From contig NC_079881.1 of assembly GCF_029227915.1 (NCBI RefSeq), positions 8,494,001-8,558,000 on the forward strand: a stretch of DNA of 64,000 nucleotides, read 5' to 3'. The stretch is from Hydractinia symbiolongicarpus. Taxonomy: Eukaryota; Cnidaria; Hydrozoa; Anthoathecata; Hydractiniidae. A program made the translations under genes and the position numbers. Below, piece by piece: positions 10,867 to 21,640 of this stretch; positions within the stretch are counted from its first letter, which is position 1, and the number at the start of each line of letters is the position of its first letter. Under the pieces are notes generated by a model. It searched no databases. It saw only the letters and a list, made by a program, of their open reading frames with translations, and had not been told where the DNA came from.

Positions 10867-13800
10867 AGTTGTTCATGTGGCAAAATTGTAAACTTCCAAA
10901 AAATATGTCAAAATCATGTCAAACGCGTCAACAACATAAGTGATAAACAAGCACATACAGATGCGTATGACGACATGTTTTTAAAAATTGTGACGAAAGC
11001 CAACACCATACAATAAAACTCAACGATACAAAAAGTTAGTGTGTTGATTGATTCAGCACGATACAAAAGTAAGTGTGTTGATTGATTCAGCACGATACAA
11101 AAGTAAGTGTGTTGATTGGTTCAGCACGATACAAAAGTAAGTGTGTTGATTGATTCAGCACGATACAAAAGTAAGTGTGTTGATTGGTTCAGCACGATAC
11201 AAAAGTAAGTGTGTTGATTGATTTAGCACGATACAAAAGTAAGTGTGTTGATTGATTCAGCATTATCAATAAACGTCCTTGGTGAGACTACAACCAACCC
11301 GTTTAATCAATTGAAACCGAGACCAATTTTTTCCCAGCAAAGACAAACATCTATTCTTATCAAGCCACCCTTCCTCTTTTGGAAGGAAAATGTGAAGCAA
11401 GTATTTACGCCAATAACAACACCATCATCGCAACTTTTACGTTAGTGCAAGGGAAAGAAAAAACATTGAAAGTATCAGCAAAACTAAAACGATTACAAGA
11501 TCTCGATATTATTGAACCTGTTGAGAGGCCGACCACATGGCTAAACCCAATTGCTGCAGCTCTAAAAGCTAAACACAGCATCTGAATTTGCCTTAACATG
11601 CGCAAAGCAAATCATCAGAGAAAGACATGCAATACGTAAGACTTTCTAACAGAGTTACACAACACATGATCTGCTTGCGAGAAGGTAAAAAAGAAATTGG
11701 ATGGCACGAAGACAGGTGATAAGTCACCGCCTTTGCCACAAACGAAAGAGTGTATCGATATAAACAAATAATAATATACGGCGTTAATAGTGCTTTTGAA
11801 AGTTTCTAAAAGAAAATTCTAGTGCGAAAAATATCAGTGATGACATACTAATTTTGGGGGAAATTCAACAAGATCATGACAATTATTTGGAAAAGTGTTT
11901 AGAATGAGGAAAAATGGTTTAAAAATTTAATTGTAACAAGTACGTATTTAGTGTAAATTAGACAACATTTGCCGGTCATTAATTATCAGCCACTGGAATC
12001 GCTCCCCGTAAATCTAAAACAGAACCAATTCAACACATCAAACCACCAACCAATTCAGGAGAAGTTAGACCATTCTCACGACTAGTGAACTATTGTCATC
12101 AGTTCATACCAAACTACTCCTCTGTAGCTGAACCACTTAGACGTCTCACCAAGAAGTCTGAGCTCTTCCACTGGGGACCAGTACAAGAATCATCATTCTC
12201 GAAAACTCAGTGTTTAGTCAGTCCACAAATCATGTGTTTTTACAATCCAAATATTGAAACCAAACCTATCATTGATGCAAGCTCAACCGCGTTAGGAGCA
12301 ATACTTATGTAAAAAGATGGACAGTTTGAGCCAGTTTCTCATGGATCAAGATCATTGACCGATGTGGAGACCGATATGGTTAAACTGAGCGTGACGCATT
12401 AGCAGTAATGTGGCTATGGAAACGCTATCACTATTATATCTATGGTCGCCACATTACCATTATCACAGATTGCGAGTGGTTAAAGGCATTGTTATCACCA
12501 TCATCACACCACCACCCCGGATTCAGAGATGGATGTTACGGCTGCAAGCATATAATTACGACATCAAATACGACCGGGAAGACAAAATGCAACAGACGGT
12601 CTTTCTTTAAGTCCTTTACCAACAACATAACCCTGCATACGAATACATTAGAATGAATGTTAACCATGCAGTACCGAAAACCATTAGTTTAACAAACATA
12701 CAACATGCAACACAAACAGATCTAATTCTTATAGACATCATTGCCAGCATAAATTCAAACAACTGGTCAAAATCTAAACACAAAGCCTATTTCACAATAA
12801 GAAAAGAACTATATGTATTGAATAACATATTTTTAAAGGGACAATGTGTTGTCATACCGACTTATTAAGAGAACATACTCCAGATTGCTCATAGCAATGT
12901 TACGAGAAAAAGTGTGGTAGCCAGGAATGTGTGAATACGTGGGAACACTAATTCAATCATGACACCTCTGTCAAGTCACCACACTGACAAGCTAATTCAA
13001 ATGAATGAAATACCATCAAAACCATTGGAAACAGTAGCGGCAGATTTAAAAGGACCATTTCCAGATGGAGAACATCTATTAGTATTGCTTGACTACAGAT
13101 CCAGATATCCCATTGTCAACCTTATGAAACATGGCACATCGTCCAGCCAAATCATTAAAAAGTTAGGAAAAAAATTCTCACTTTTCGGTTATCCACAAAC
13201 AATGCTAACCGACATTGGACCACAATTTGCTTCAACAGAATTTAAAGAGTTCTTGAAACATCACAACATCAAACACCGTCCAGTCACACCATCTGAGGCT
13301 AACGGTGAGGTTAAAAGGTTTAACAGAACTCTTGGAAAAGTAATCCGGTGCTCGATAGCTGATGGGAGAGATTAGATAAAAGGAAATTTGATAGATTCTT
13401 TCTAAATTACAGAACAACACCAGACACAGCAACAGAAAAATCTCCTGCAGAAATATTATTCACACATAAAGCACAAAATGATTTATAATCTAAAAATACA
13501 TTATTTACATCTGATACAGACAAATCTTTTCATGTCAGAATATACAAAAAGAAAGTGAAAAAGTATGGAAATAGTAAACGAAAATGAGGATTACAAGGAA
13601 ATTCAAGTTGGAGATAAAGTTTTATTTAGAAAATTTGAGCGTAATAACAAAACTGACCCATATTAACAAAACAAACAATACATTGTTGCCATAGTTTATC
13701 AATACAGTGTGAAAATCAGCCAAAAGGTAAAAATATACCTGAGAAACAAAGCATAACTTGACAATCGATATGACAATCCCACCACAAAAAAAGAATTAAA

Positions 13801-14040
13801 AATCGCCAGCTTACAGAAACCTAGACATTCCAACACCTATGTTTGTGCTTATACCAGACGCAGGATTGATAAATCATGAACTAGTCGATCAAAGTGAATG
13901 CGACAATACTGACATCAGCAAACATCATCAAACGATGAGCTACCAACCAGACCAAAACAAGAGAGAAAACAATCAATAAGAGTCAGAGACCATGAAATTA
14001 TGTGATAAACTCTAGAAACATCTAAAAACAAACATTTAAA
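10867..14040 (+). mobile_element. Decayed Ty3/Gypsy LTR retrotransposon body
   Basis: Read in order through frameshifts and stops: a gag-like zinc-knuckle remnant (about 10870-10930), a retropepsin start VLIDSALSINVL (11245-11290, Ala where the active-site Gly is expected), protease tail and RT entry (LKRLQDLDIIEPVE, 11484-11525), RT remnants to about 11990, an RNase H-like part (about 12080-12500, IIDASSTALGAIL) and an integrase core (12959-13500, with AADLKGPF, LLDYRSRY and SEANGEVKRFNRTL). The order PR-RT-RH-IN is diagnostic of Ty3/Gypsy. No LTR pair was recognised. It is non-functional because of many in-frame stops. Confidence 0.85.
11022..11262 (+). repeat. 34-bp minisatellite made of retroelement protease codons
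   Basis: Seven unit starts at exactly 34-bp spacing (11039, 11073, 11107, 11141, 11175, 11209, 11243), differing by one or two bases. The last copy runs without break into the Ty3/Gypsy protease reading frame. Each unit contains GTGTTGATTGATTCAGCA, encoding VLIDSA, the protease active-site region. Confidence 0.9.
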
Positions 14041-14515
14041 AGATTTTTTTTTTCAATATAAGCCCTAGATATTTATTCTATAGTTTATTCTAGAAAAAAA
14101 TTTTGTTGAGAAAGTGAAGATTGTTCATTGACACTGCCTGGTTGCCAGTGGCTTTGATTCTATCTTTTGTACCGTTCGTTTTGCGTTTTTTTTCCAGTTT
14201 CGTTGTTGCATGAAGCCATCTTCTTATGCCAACATATCTACAAAAATAGTGTTAAAACTCATGTCAAAGTTTTTCAGCTGTTATCTTTATTAGTATACCC
14301 TATAAGTATACACTACAGAACTCAAATATCATTGGCTGTTTGCTGCGGGAAACCTCACCAAAAGTAGAATAAATTCAATTATCGTTTTGAAGAAAAAACC
14401 TCCCTTTCCTGCAATTAGGTTACCAAGAGTAGAGGATACTTTTAAATGAGAAAGCATAAAAAAATGACCACTATTTTATAATTGAAATAAAACTATGAAA
14501 GATTGCATGAACGTA

Positions 14516-17040
14516 GTCACTGGTTTGTGTTTTTGACAGCTGTGTCGTTTGTTTTTCGATTGGGTGTCCCTACTCTTGTGGTAATCGTTTGTGATACATT
14601 TTATTTCATCAGGTTACAGTCGGTACGTATCTCAGTGAGTTACTTCGGTAAAACGTCTATAGTGAGTGAGGTGAAGTTAGTACGTTCTTGTGTCGTTTTA
14701 GCACAAATATTGCAATTTTGCTGTTTACCAGGAGTTCCATAGCGGCTTTTTCTATTATGGTCCAACTCAGTGTCTTTATAACTTATTTGACAGTGAACTA
14801 GCCAAACAAACGTCATTTTTGAATAGTAGGTGATTACATTTGATAACATTTATGGCGAAATATTATATGTAGCGTCATCGCTCATTTTTACCAATACGAT
14901 AATAGGTTTTTTTGCATCATAATTTTTTAATTTGATTGGTGTCAGTTGTTCAACACAGATCGCAAATGTCAAGGGATCCATAGCAGGTAATCTAAGATAC
15001 ACACGTGTTGGAATGAGGGACCTAAAAGGAAATAAATCGATTTTTCTTGAAGAAAATGTGGTAATCTATCTGTCCTAGCGTGATAACTAGTTATGGAAAT
15101 ACAAAGGGACTGGCAACTAGGTGTTTGGTGTTATGGTAAATATTAATGACGAAATTATTTATGTTCATTTTAAGACTTATTCTTCTTAATTAATTTTGGG
15201 TTTGTAATCAACAGTGAGACCCAGTGTGACCCACAGCAAGGAGCTTATATAACCCTAGCCTTGACAAGAAAAATCCTTGATAGTTTTATGCCGCATGGTT
15301 GCAACAAGTAGAAAGTTAGGGGCATATTGTATTGAGGTCTTGGTCATTCTCTTGTGTGGGTGCCAAACTTCATTAATAATTGTTCTGGTGTACTGTGATA
15401 GAGTAAATTATTTTGTGATAAGTCCTTTTACTTTTTTCATGTTTTCTTGTATTTTTGGGGATATCCTCGGTTTTTAAGGACCTATACCAAATTTTCGTTG
15501 AGCATATCATACTTGTTAATAAGCATTCTGTACCTATGGGATTGGAAGTATATAAGGAAAGATTTTGTAAATGTTGGATAAAAGGAGCCATAGTGGAGTA
15601 GGGAAGAAGTACCAGTGAGCTTAGTGTAAAAACTAGAGTAAAGTTTTCGATCTTTTCCTACATGTATGTAGGTGTCCAAAAAAATAACTTTTTCCCTGGA
15701 GTAGGTAAAAGTAAATTTGATATGGGGGTGAATTATTTTTTTTAAATCATTTTAGCAGTCTTTTGTGTCAGTATATATGAAAAACATATCATTGATGAAA
15801 TGTTCCATGCTGTGGTAAGGAAAAGTAGTTAAGTAATTTCACGGTGGTCATGTATATACATGAGTAAGGGGGTGCACATGTAGAGCTCATGGCTGTGCAG
15901 TAATTATTTTAAATTTAAAAGTAGAGTTTCTGGTGGAAGGATGTCTTAACTTTTTAAAAGAGTTTCTACTAAAACTTTGATGGCTACATTAATGGGTTAT
16001 GTTGGTGTATAGTAATACTACATCAACAGTTTCTAAAATAGAATTTGGAAGAAGAGGAGGAAGTTCTAGAATATGTCTAAGAAAGTGTTTAGTGTCTTTT
16101 ATGTAAAAAGTTAATGACTTCATGACAGGTGGGCATAATGATCTAAAAATGCTGAAATTTTTTCTGTTGGAGAGTCGTTTGCTGATACTATGGGTGTAAG
16201 GGATACATTAAGTTTGTGTATTTTAGGTAATCCATTAAAAAGTGGTGTACGTGAAGGAGTAGTTGGCTCTAAAAATTAGCAACTTCTGTTGTTATGTATG
16301 GAATATAGAACGCAAATAAAATTTGGTATATGTTGATATCATTCGCAATCTGAAGAGTAAGACCAAAAGGTTGAATTTTGTTTTCTAAAGTTGACTGTTG
16401 AATCTGGAAGTGTAATCATTTTTATTCATGATAATAAGACTGCTACCTTTATCTACAGGTTTAAATATAAGGTTAAAGTTGTTCTTCAAATTTTGTAGAA
16501 GTGTACTTTCTTTGTATGACGAATTGTTGGTAATAAATGGTTGTCGAATAGGAGAATAATTAAAATTATCCTCAATTCCAGTTTTTATTCTATAGATACA
16601 TTTCTGAAGATTATGATTCTGGGTACGAGGTGGACTCCAGTTGGAGGGTTTTGTAAGCCTTTTTAGGCTTGAGTTGCATGAGCGAAACTAGTATCCAATG
16701 CTCACAGACTCGATAAAGGGGTTTAATTGGGGTCAAGGGGGTCAATTGTAAAAGTTGATGTGGTTGGTATAAATTTTAATCCTTTGATAAAGATATTTTC
16801 CTCAAAATTTTATAATTTATAAAAGGATAAATTTGTGGTCTTTATACTTAGTCACATGGATGAGTATTTCTTGCGCTGCTTATGATCAAAATGGCTGTCG
16901 AGCAGTAGTTGCGATTTTTGTCTTTTGCAAGTTAAACAGAGCCCACTATTCTGTCTTTGCAATATAACTATAACCATAGGACCAGTGCATCCACTGGTTT
17001 GTGTTTTTTTAAAAACTGTATCGTTTGTGAGATGGTTATT
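14516..17040 (-). mobile_element. Decayed Penelope-like reverse transcriptase element
   Basis: Read on the minus strand from about 17040 downward, in pieces: a TGP...NSGLC region, WSPPRTQNHNLQKCI (about 16630), FKPVDKGSSLIIM (about 16450), VDVVLLYTNI (about 16010), a THGTAMG/MAP-region remnant (about 15880), and YFLDTYIHVGKDRKLYSSFY with LHYGSFYPTFTK (15550-15700). These are hallmark blocks of Penelope-like RTs. A Cys-containing tail (about 14690-14760) may be the start of a GIY-YIG module. Frameshifts and stops throughout make it inactive. Confidence 0.7.
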
Positions 17041-17670
17041 TAAAGGTTTACTACTTGGACATGTTAGACCTTCTTCAACCTTTTAGGAATTCATTAAAAT
17101 TCACCTTTTAACAGGACATTTGTGACTTCACTTCACCAACAAAATTAGTATCTACATTGAAGGCTTATTGATTTAATTTACTTTCACTTTTTTGTGAGAA
17201 AGTTAGATCATTTCTTGTGTTACATATATACCTTATTTTTGAAATAACGAGACACAATATTATCGATCACGAAATTAACACGAAAAAAATTAACGCGAAT
17301 ACCTATTACAACAACTTATAAAAAAGAATTTAATAAATGAGACTCAACTGACTTCCAAAAAGCATTAAAATAATGCGAATCAGGAAATTCAAACGAGCAA
17401 ATATTATGGATAAGTATATCTTTACTTTGAGAATAGTTTCATTGACAAAAGGATTGTCTTCTTTTCTTCAAAATGGCCACAAAACGCCCTGCAGCCTGCC
17501 TTAGCACATTAGAGGAACCGTGTCAGGACTATACTTTTTTTACGTCAGTCTAATTTCTAACTCAAAAAGTCTATAGCAAATATATGTGTGTTTGTGAGCT
17601 TTTTATTGCAATTGATAGAAAAATAGATTTTTAAACTTAAGGCTTAAAATTAACTAGTAACACAAACTTT
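17041..17670. other. Intergenic sequence, nothing recognised
   Basis: AT-rich, with a few CGAAATTAAC motifs related to the fold-back family seen elsewhere. No reading frame or structure supported. Confidence 0.5.
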
Positions 17671-18516
17671 ATTCATTCATTCATTTATGCTGCATGCATT
17701 CATGCATTCATGCATTCATGCATTCATGCATTCATTCATTTATTCATTCATTCATTCATTTATTTATCGACTTATATATTGATTTATTCATCGATTCGTA
17801 TATCGATTCACTCATTCATATATTCATTCATTCATCGATCCATATATTCATATATTCATTCATTCATTCATCGACCCATATATTCATATATTCATTCATT
17901 CATTCATCGACCCATATATTCATTCATTTATTCATTCATCGATCCATATATTCATTCATTCATTCATTTATCGATCCATATATTCATTCATTTATTCATT
18001 CATCGATCCATATATTCATTCATTCATTCATTTATCGATCCATATATTCATTCATTCATTCATTCATCGACCCATATATTCATTCATTCATTCATTTATC
18101 GACCCATATATTCATTCATTTATTCATTCATCGATCCATATATTCATTCATTCATTCATTCATTCATCGATCCATATATTCATATATTCATTCATTCATT
18201 CATCGACCCATATATTCATTCATTTATTCATTCATCGATCCATATATTCATTCATTCATTCATTCATCGACCCATATATTCATTCATTCATTCATTTATC
18301 GATCCATATATTCATTCATTTATTCATTCATCGATCCATATATTCATTCATTCATTCATTTATCGATCCATATATTCATTCATTCATTCATTCATCGATC
18401 CATATATTCATTCATTCATTCATTTATCGATCCATATATTCATTCATTTATTCATTCATCGATCCATATATTCACTCATTCATTCATTTATCGATTCATA
18501 TGTTCATTCATTCATT
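17671..18516. repeat. Complex satellite built from TNNA tetranucleotides
   Basis: Begins as an ATTC/ATGC tetranucleotide run, then settles into roughly 32-bp units (TCGA TCCA TATA followed by four to six TTCA/TTTA words), about 20 copies. Almost every word is a multiple of four in phase, so several + frames stay open for about 270 codons. These are not genes. Confidence 0.95.
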
Positions 18517-18558
18517 AACAGTAGAAACATTTAATTTCATGATTTATCTTGTCAAACA

Positions 18559-18957
18559 CAACCGTCTTCCCAGGGCTTTTCTATATGAAAGAGGTATTTA
18601 CGTAGGTATTAGTTTTGTTGTAAGATTCGTGTAGGAAGTGGTAGCGAGGATGTAATAATGTTGTTATAATAACAACGAAAACATTTACTCGGCAACGACG
18701 TAAACGTCAATACATATATGGACATTTGACATTTTGTTACCTCGCAATAAAATTAATTCACATACTATTGAATTTCATAAAAACAATTACTTACCTCCAA
18801 AGGGGATAAACTCACAATAATTATATGTCTAATGTTTATAGGTTTCTTCTGATTCTTAATTGCGTATTCAGTAAATGCACGGCACCGATACTGGTAATTT
18901 TCTTTAAAATATATTTTCAGTACAAGCAAACCAGAAAGACCCCTGGGGACGAGGTGG
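18559..18957. mobile_element. MITE-like element, about 400 bp, CCTCGTCCCCAGGG ends
   Basis: The left end CAACCGTCTTCCCAGGGCTT is mirrored by AGACCCCTGGGGACGAGGTGG at the right. The interior is non-coding and AT-rich. It belongs to the same end family as 10491-10543 and 52377-52474. Confidence 0.6.
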
Positions 18958-19142
18958 ACCAAACATGTATAAAACTTTGCTATGCTAGTATATATTTCTG
19001 TAGTTATATCATGGCTATATCCACCGCCAGGGAGGTTCACTACAACTAAAGCCATGTTTATACTGAGCTTTTTCTTTTACAGGGGGTGGAATATTTAACA
19101 CTAAAACAGCTCGGTGTAAATATAGCTAGATTGAGTTTATTT

Positions 19143-19297
19143 TAAGCTGAGTCTCCGCTGGACGATGTTCGCGACGATTTTTGTGACGAAAAGTAGAAAC
19201 CAATTCAACTTTTCGTCATGACGAAAATTGCGACCAATCAAATTCGAGTATTGATGACGATCGTCGTAAAAATCGTCCCGTGGAGATTCGACTTTAG
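19143..19297. mobile_element. Fold-back element, about 155 bp
   Basis: Left arm TAAGCTGAGTCTCCGCTGGACGAT..ACGATTTTTGTGACGA pairs with right arm TCGTCGTAAAAATCGTCCC..GGAGATTCGACTTTA. The arms are about 45 bp and imperfect. No coding capacity. Confidence 0.6.
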
Positions 19298-19647
19298 TCA
19301 TGTGTATGAAAAAAGGTTCTGTCTCGTTCTGTCTATTTTTGTATATTTCTATTATAATTAGTCACCTGAAAAGAAAAATACTTCTCTCCCTTAACAATTA
19401 AGGATTAGCTCTATCCTCCCAACTTAAATAAATTTTAATTGCATGAGTTTTATTCAGCAGAATTAATTACAGCAGGAGTATCATCTAAGAATTTTAAGAA
19501 TATAATCTCCAGATTAACAATTTAGTGATTGCTGTGTGTCCGAATCTAAAAAATGACAGTTTCCTCACTTTGTGAGAAACAGGAGGATAACAAAAGGTGA
19601 TACCCAGTGAATGCCTTTCTTATTTATAAACAAAGATAATACAGTTT

Positions 19648-19981
19648 TCTCTCTAATTGCAAACATTCCAAAGGCGGACATGTCTGATTAATGAACATAA
19701 TTTTGCCTAATTTTGGTCGAAACTCATAGAATTTTTTAAAAAGCTGACAAGCAATTAGCGGACACTCCAATTAACGGACACATTTTAATACATAAAAATG
19801 AGTATTTTTGTGTTCTTTCAATTGTATTCTGCTGAGAAACAACGAACTAAAAAAAACCCGTTTTTCTCTACCTTTAAATTGAAGAACAGTAATGCTGTTT
19901 TCATTCTCTCCTAAAATATCAAATTTGCAAAGGCGGGACACCTCTAATTAGCGAACAGAAAGTGTCCACTAATTAGAGAGA
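19648..19981. mobile_element. MITE-like element with perfect 11-bp terminal inverted repeats
   Basis: TCTCTCTAATT at 19648-19658 and AATTAGAGAGA at 19971-19981 are perfect inverted repeats. Sub-terminal motifs of the form AATTAGCGGACAC / AAAGGCGGACA occur four or more times inside in both orientations. 334 bp, no coding capacity. Confidence 0.55.
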
Positions 19982-20503
19982 CATAAACACACAGACAACT
20001 GTCATTTTCTTGAAATAACTAGTAAACAATTTTGATGGACTCATTACATGGTATTTTTTTCGTTAGTGGATTGTATTTGTGGGTGTACTGATCCTCGAAT
20101 GAGGAACATACAAATTGAAATGTTGTAGAACAGATTGACGCAGTAATAGCAACGTAATTTATTGTCTCTAATTTTTTAATTTTAAAATCTTATAATTCCT
20201 ATATTAAATGTTCTCAAACCGCTTTACGTTCTAAGTAGATTACACCGTGTTTTTCTAAAACATCGAGAATGACCTCTGCCAGTAAATTGTCGATCTTTAG
20301 TAAGGACGCTGTGATATCATTTGTTCAGTCGAGGCGGAATAAAAAAAAAGCTATTGACGTTATCTTCACCGCTAAAGCCTGAAAAACCCCCAAGCCGGGT
20401 TCTTTTTAAACTTAATTAATGCCATTGGATCCAGTATAGTTGGAGGTCTAACAAGTTCAGCAATCATAATTGAAAATTCATGTGGTGTCTCTGTTGCAGT
20501 ACT

Positions 20504-20968
20504 TTAACATCGATCGGTTACCGTCGCAATTATACATGAAATAACTAAAAAACCAACACCAAGCCAGCCAAGAATAAAACTCCATTTGTGTTTAACGTTT
20601 GTGTAATCGTCGAAACCATCTTTTGTGCTATTCAAAAACACACACAACCCAATAAGTGCGCTGACAGCTGATACCAACATAAACACAGATATTGGTAAAA
20701 ACCGCTTTCGATCTGAAATTGCTAAAGACATAGCGAAAAATCCTCCCACACCGCATGCTAAACACGATATAATGATCCCAGCACGAACAGTCTCAATCCA
20801 CGTATGAACTAACGTGATTCTTTCACATATATCGTTTTTGCAAATCTTCCACAAACCGCCGGTTATTCCATCGTCCGCTTCAAACCACGCATTTCCGACG
20901 CAACACACCAAAAGTGAAACGAAAGCCAAAACAGAAAACAGAATCAACACAAACTTTAGTATTTCCAT
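20504..20968 (-). CDS. Claudin/PMP22-family four-pass membrane protein
   Basis: 154 residues in one exon. Four hydrophobic helices at about 5-24, 62-84, 90-112 and 127-150. The first extracellular loop carries the claudin-superfamily signature: W28, G38-L39-W40, C43 and C48. The family (claudin/PMP22/EMP/MP20) includes septate or tight junction and membrane-organising proteins; which branch this belongs to cannot be decided from sequence reading. Length is short for a classical claudin because the C-terminal tail is only a few residues (TVTDRC), so no PDZ-binding end is obvious. The start is the first ATG and is followed directly by the hydrophobic segment. No close neighbours: decayed transposons lie on both sides. 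Confidence 0.8.
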   Translation of the reverse strand: MEILKFVLILFSVLAFVSLLVCCVGNAWFEADDGITGGLWKICKNDICERITLVHTWIETVRAGIIISCLACGVGGFFAMSLAISDRKRFLPISVFMLVSAVSALIGLCVFLNSTKDGFDDYTNVKHKWSFILGWLGVGFLVISCIIATVTDRC

Positions 20969-21640
20969 TCTTTCAGGTTACAAGTCACTCTGCAATTCTT
21001 CATGCTGTTTGCTACAGAACACATGTGGGATCATTGCCACTGATTAAAAAGCATCCGTAATTAAATCGGCAAATAAATGTAATTAAGTAAACACGATTTA
21101 AATAACGGGGAAAAACTTCTTTTTTCGGTAGCGTGTCATCAAATTACAATGCCTTTACTATTTAATTCCTTTCGGTATTCGTGATATTCCAATCGGAAGA
21201 CTGAGTACTAGACGTCTATTAAACAATTATTCATACCTTGTGTCCTATAAATTGAGTTAAAAAATGACAAACAATATAGATTATACCCCCGTCTTTATCA
21301 GTCTCTAGCATGAATTAATTTTCATGGCTTCCAACTCACCCATGACAATTCTAATTTAAGTATGTACGACATAGTAACTAAATACTAACATTACTTTAGA
21401 ATAAATATCAAAATTAAAGGAATTTAACGTCATAGATTGAATACAATAAAAAAAACGTTATGTACAGTAACAAGGACATAGTGTAAACACTGTCTTACAA
21501 GGAAGTGAGAATTTGAGTTATGTAACCATGACAACAAAACAGAGCTTTAGTTTTGCGTTCAGCCGGAAACTTTATCAAAAAAGTGTTCTATGAAGGAACC
21601 TGCCTAACAAGAATTTTAGAAATTACCTTGGCTTAATATA
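20969..21640. other. Upstream flank of the claudin-like gene
   Basis: AT-rich, presumably holding its promoter and 5' untranslated sequence. No element could be assigned. Confidence 0.4.

Noticed and set aside
17694-18534. Two 274-codon open frames rich in FIHSFIH
   Set aside because: Translation of the tetranucleotide-based satellite.
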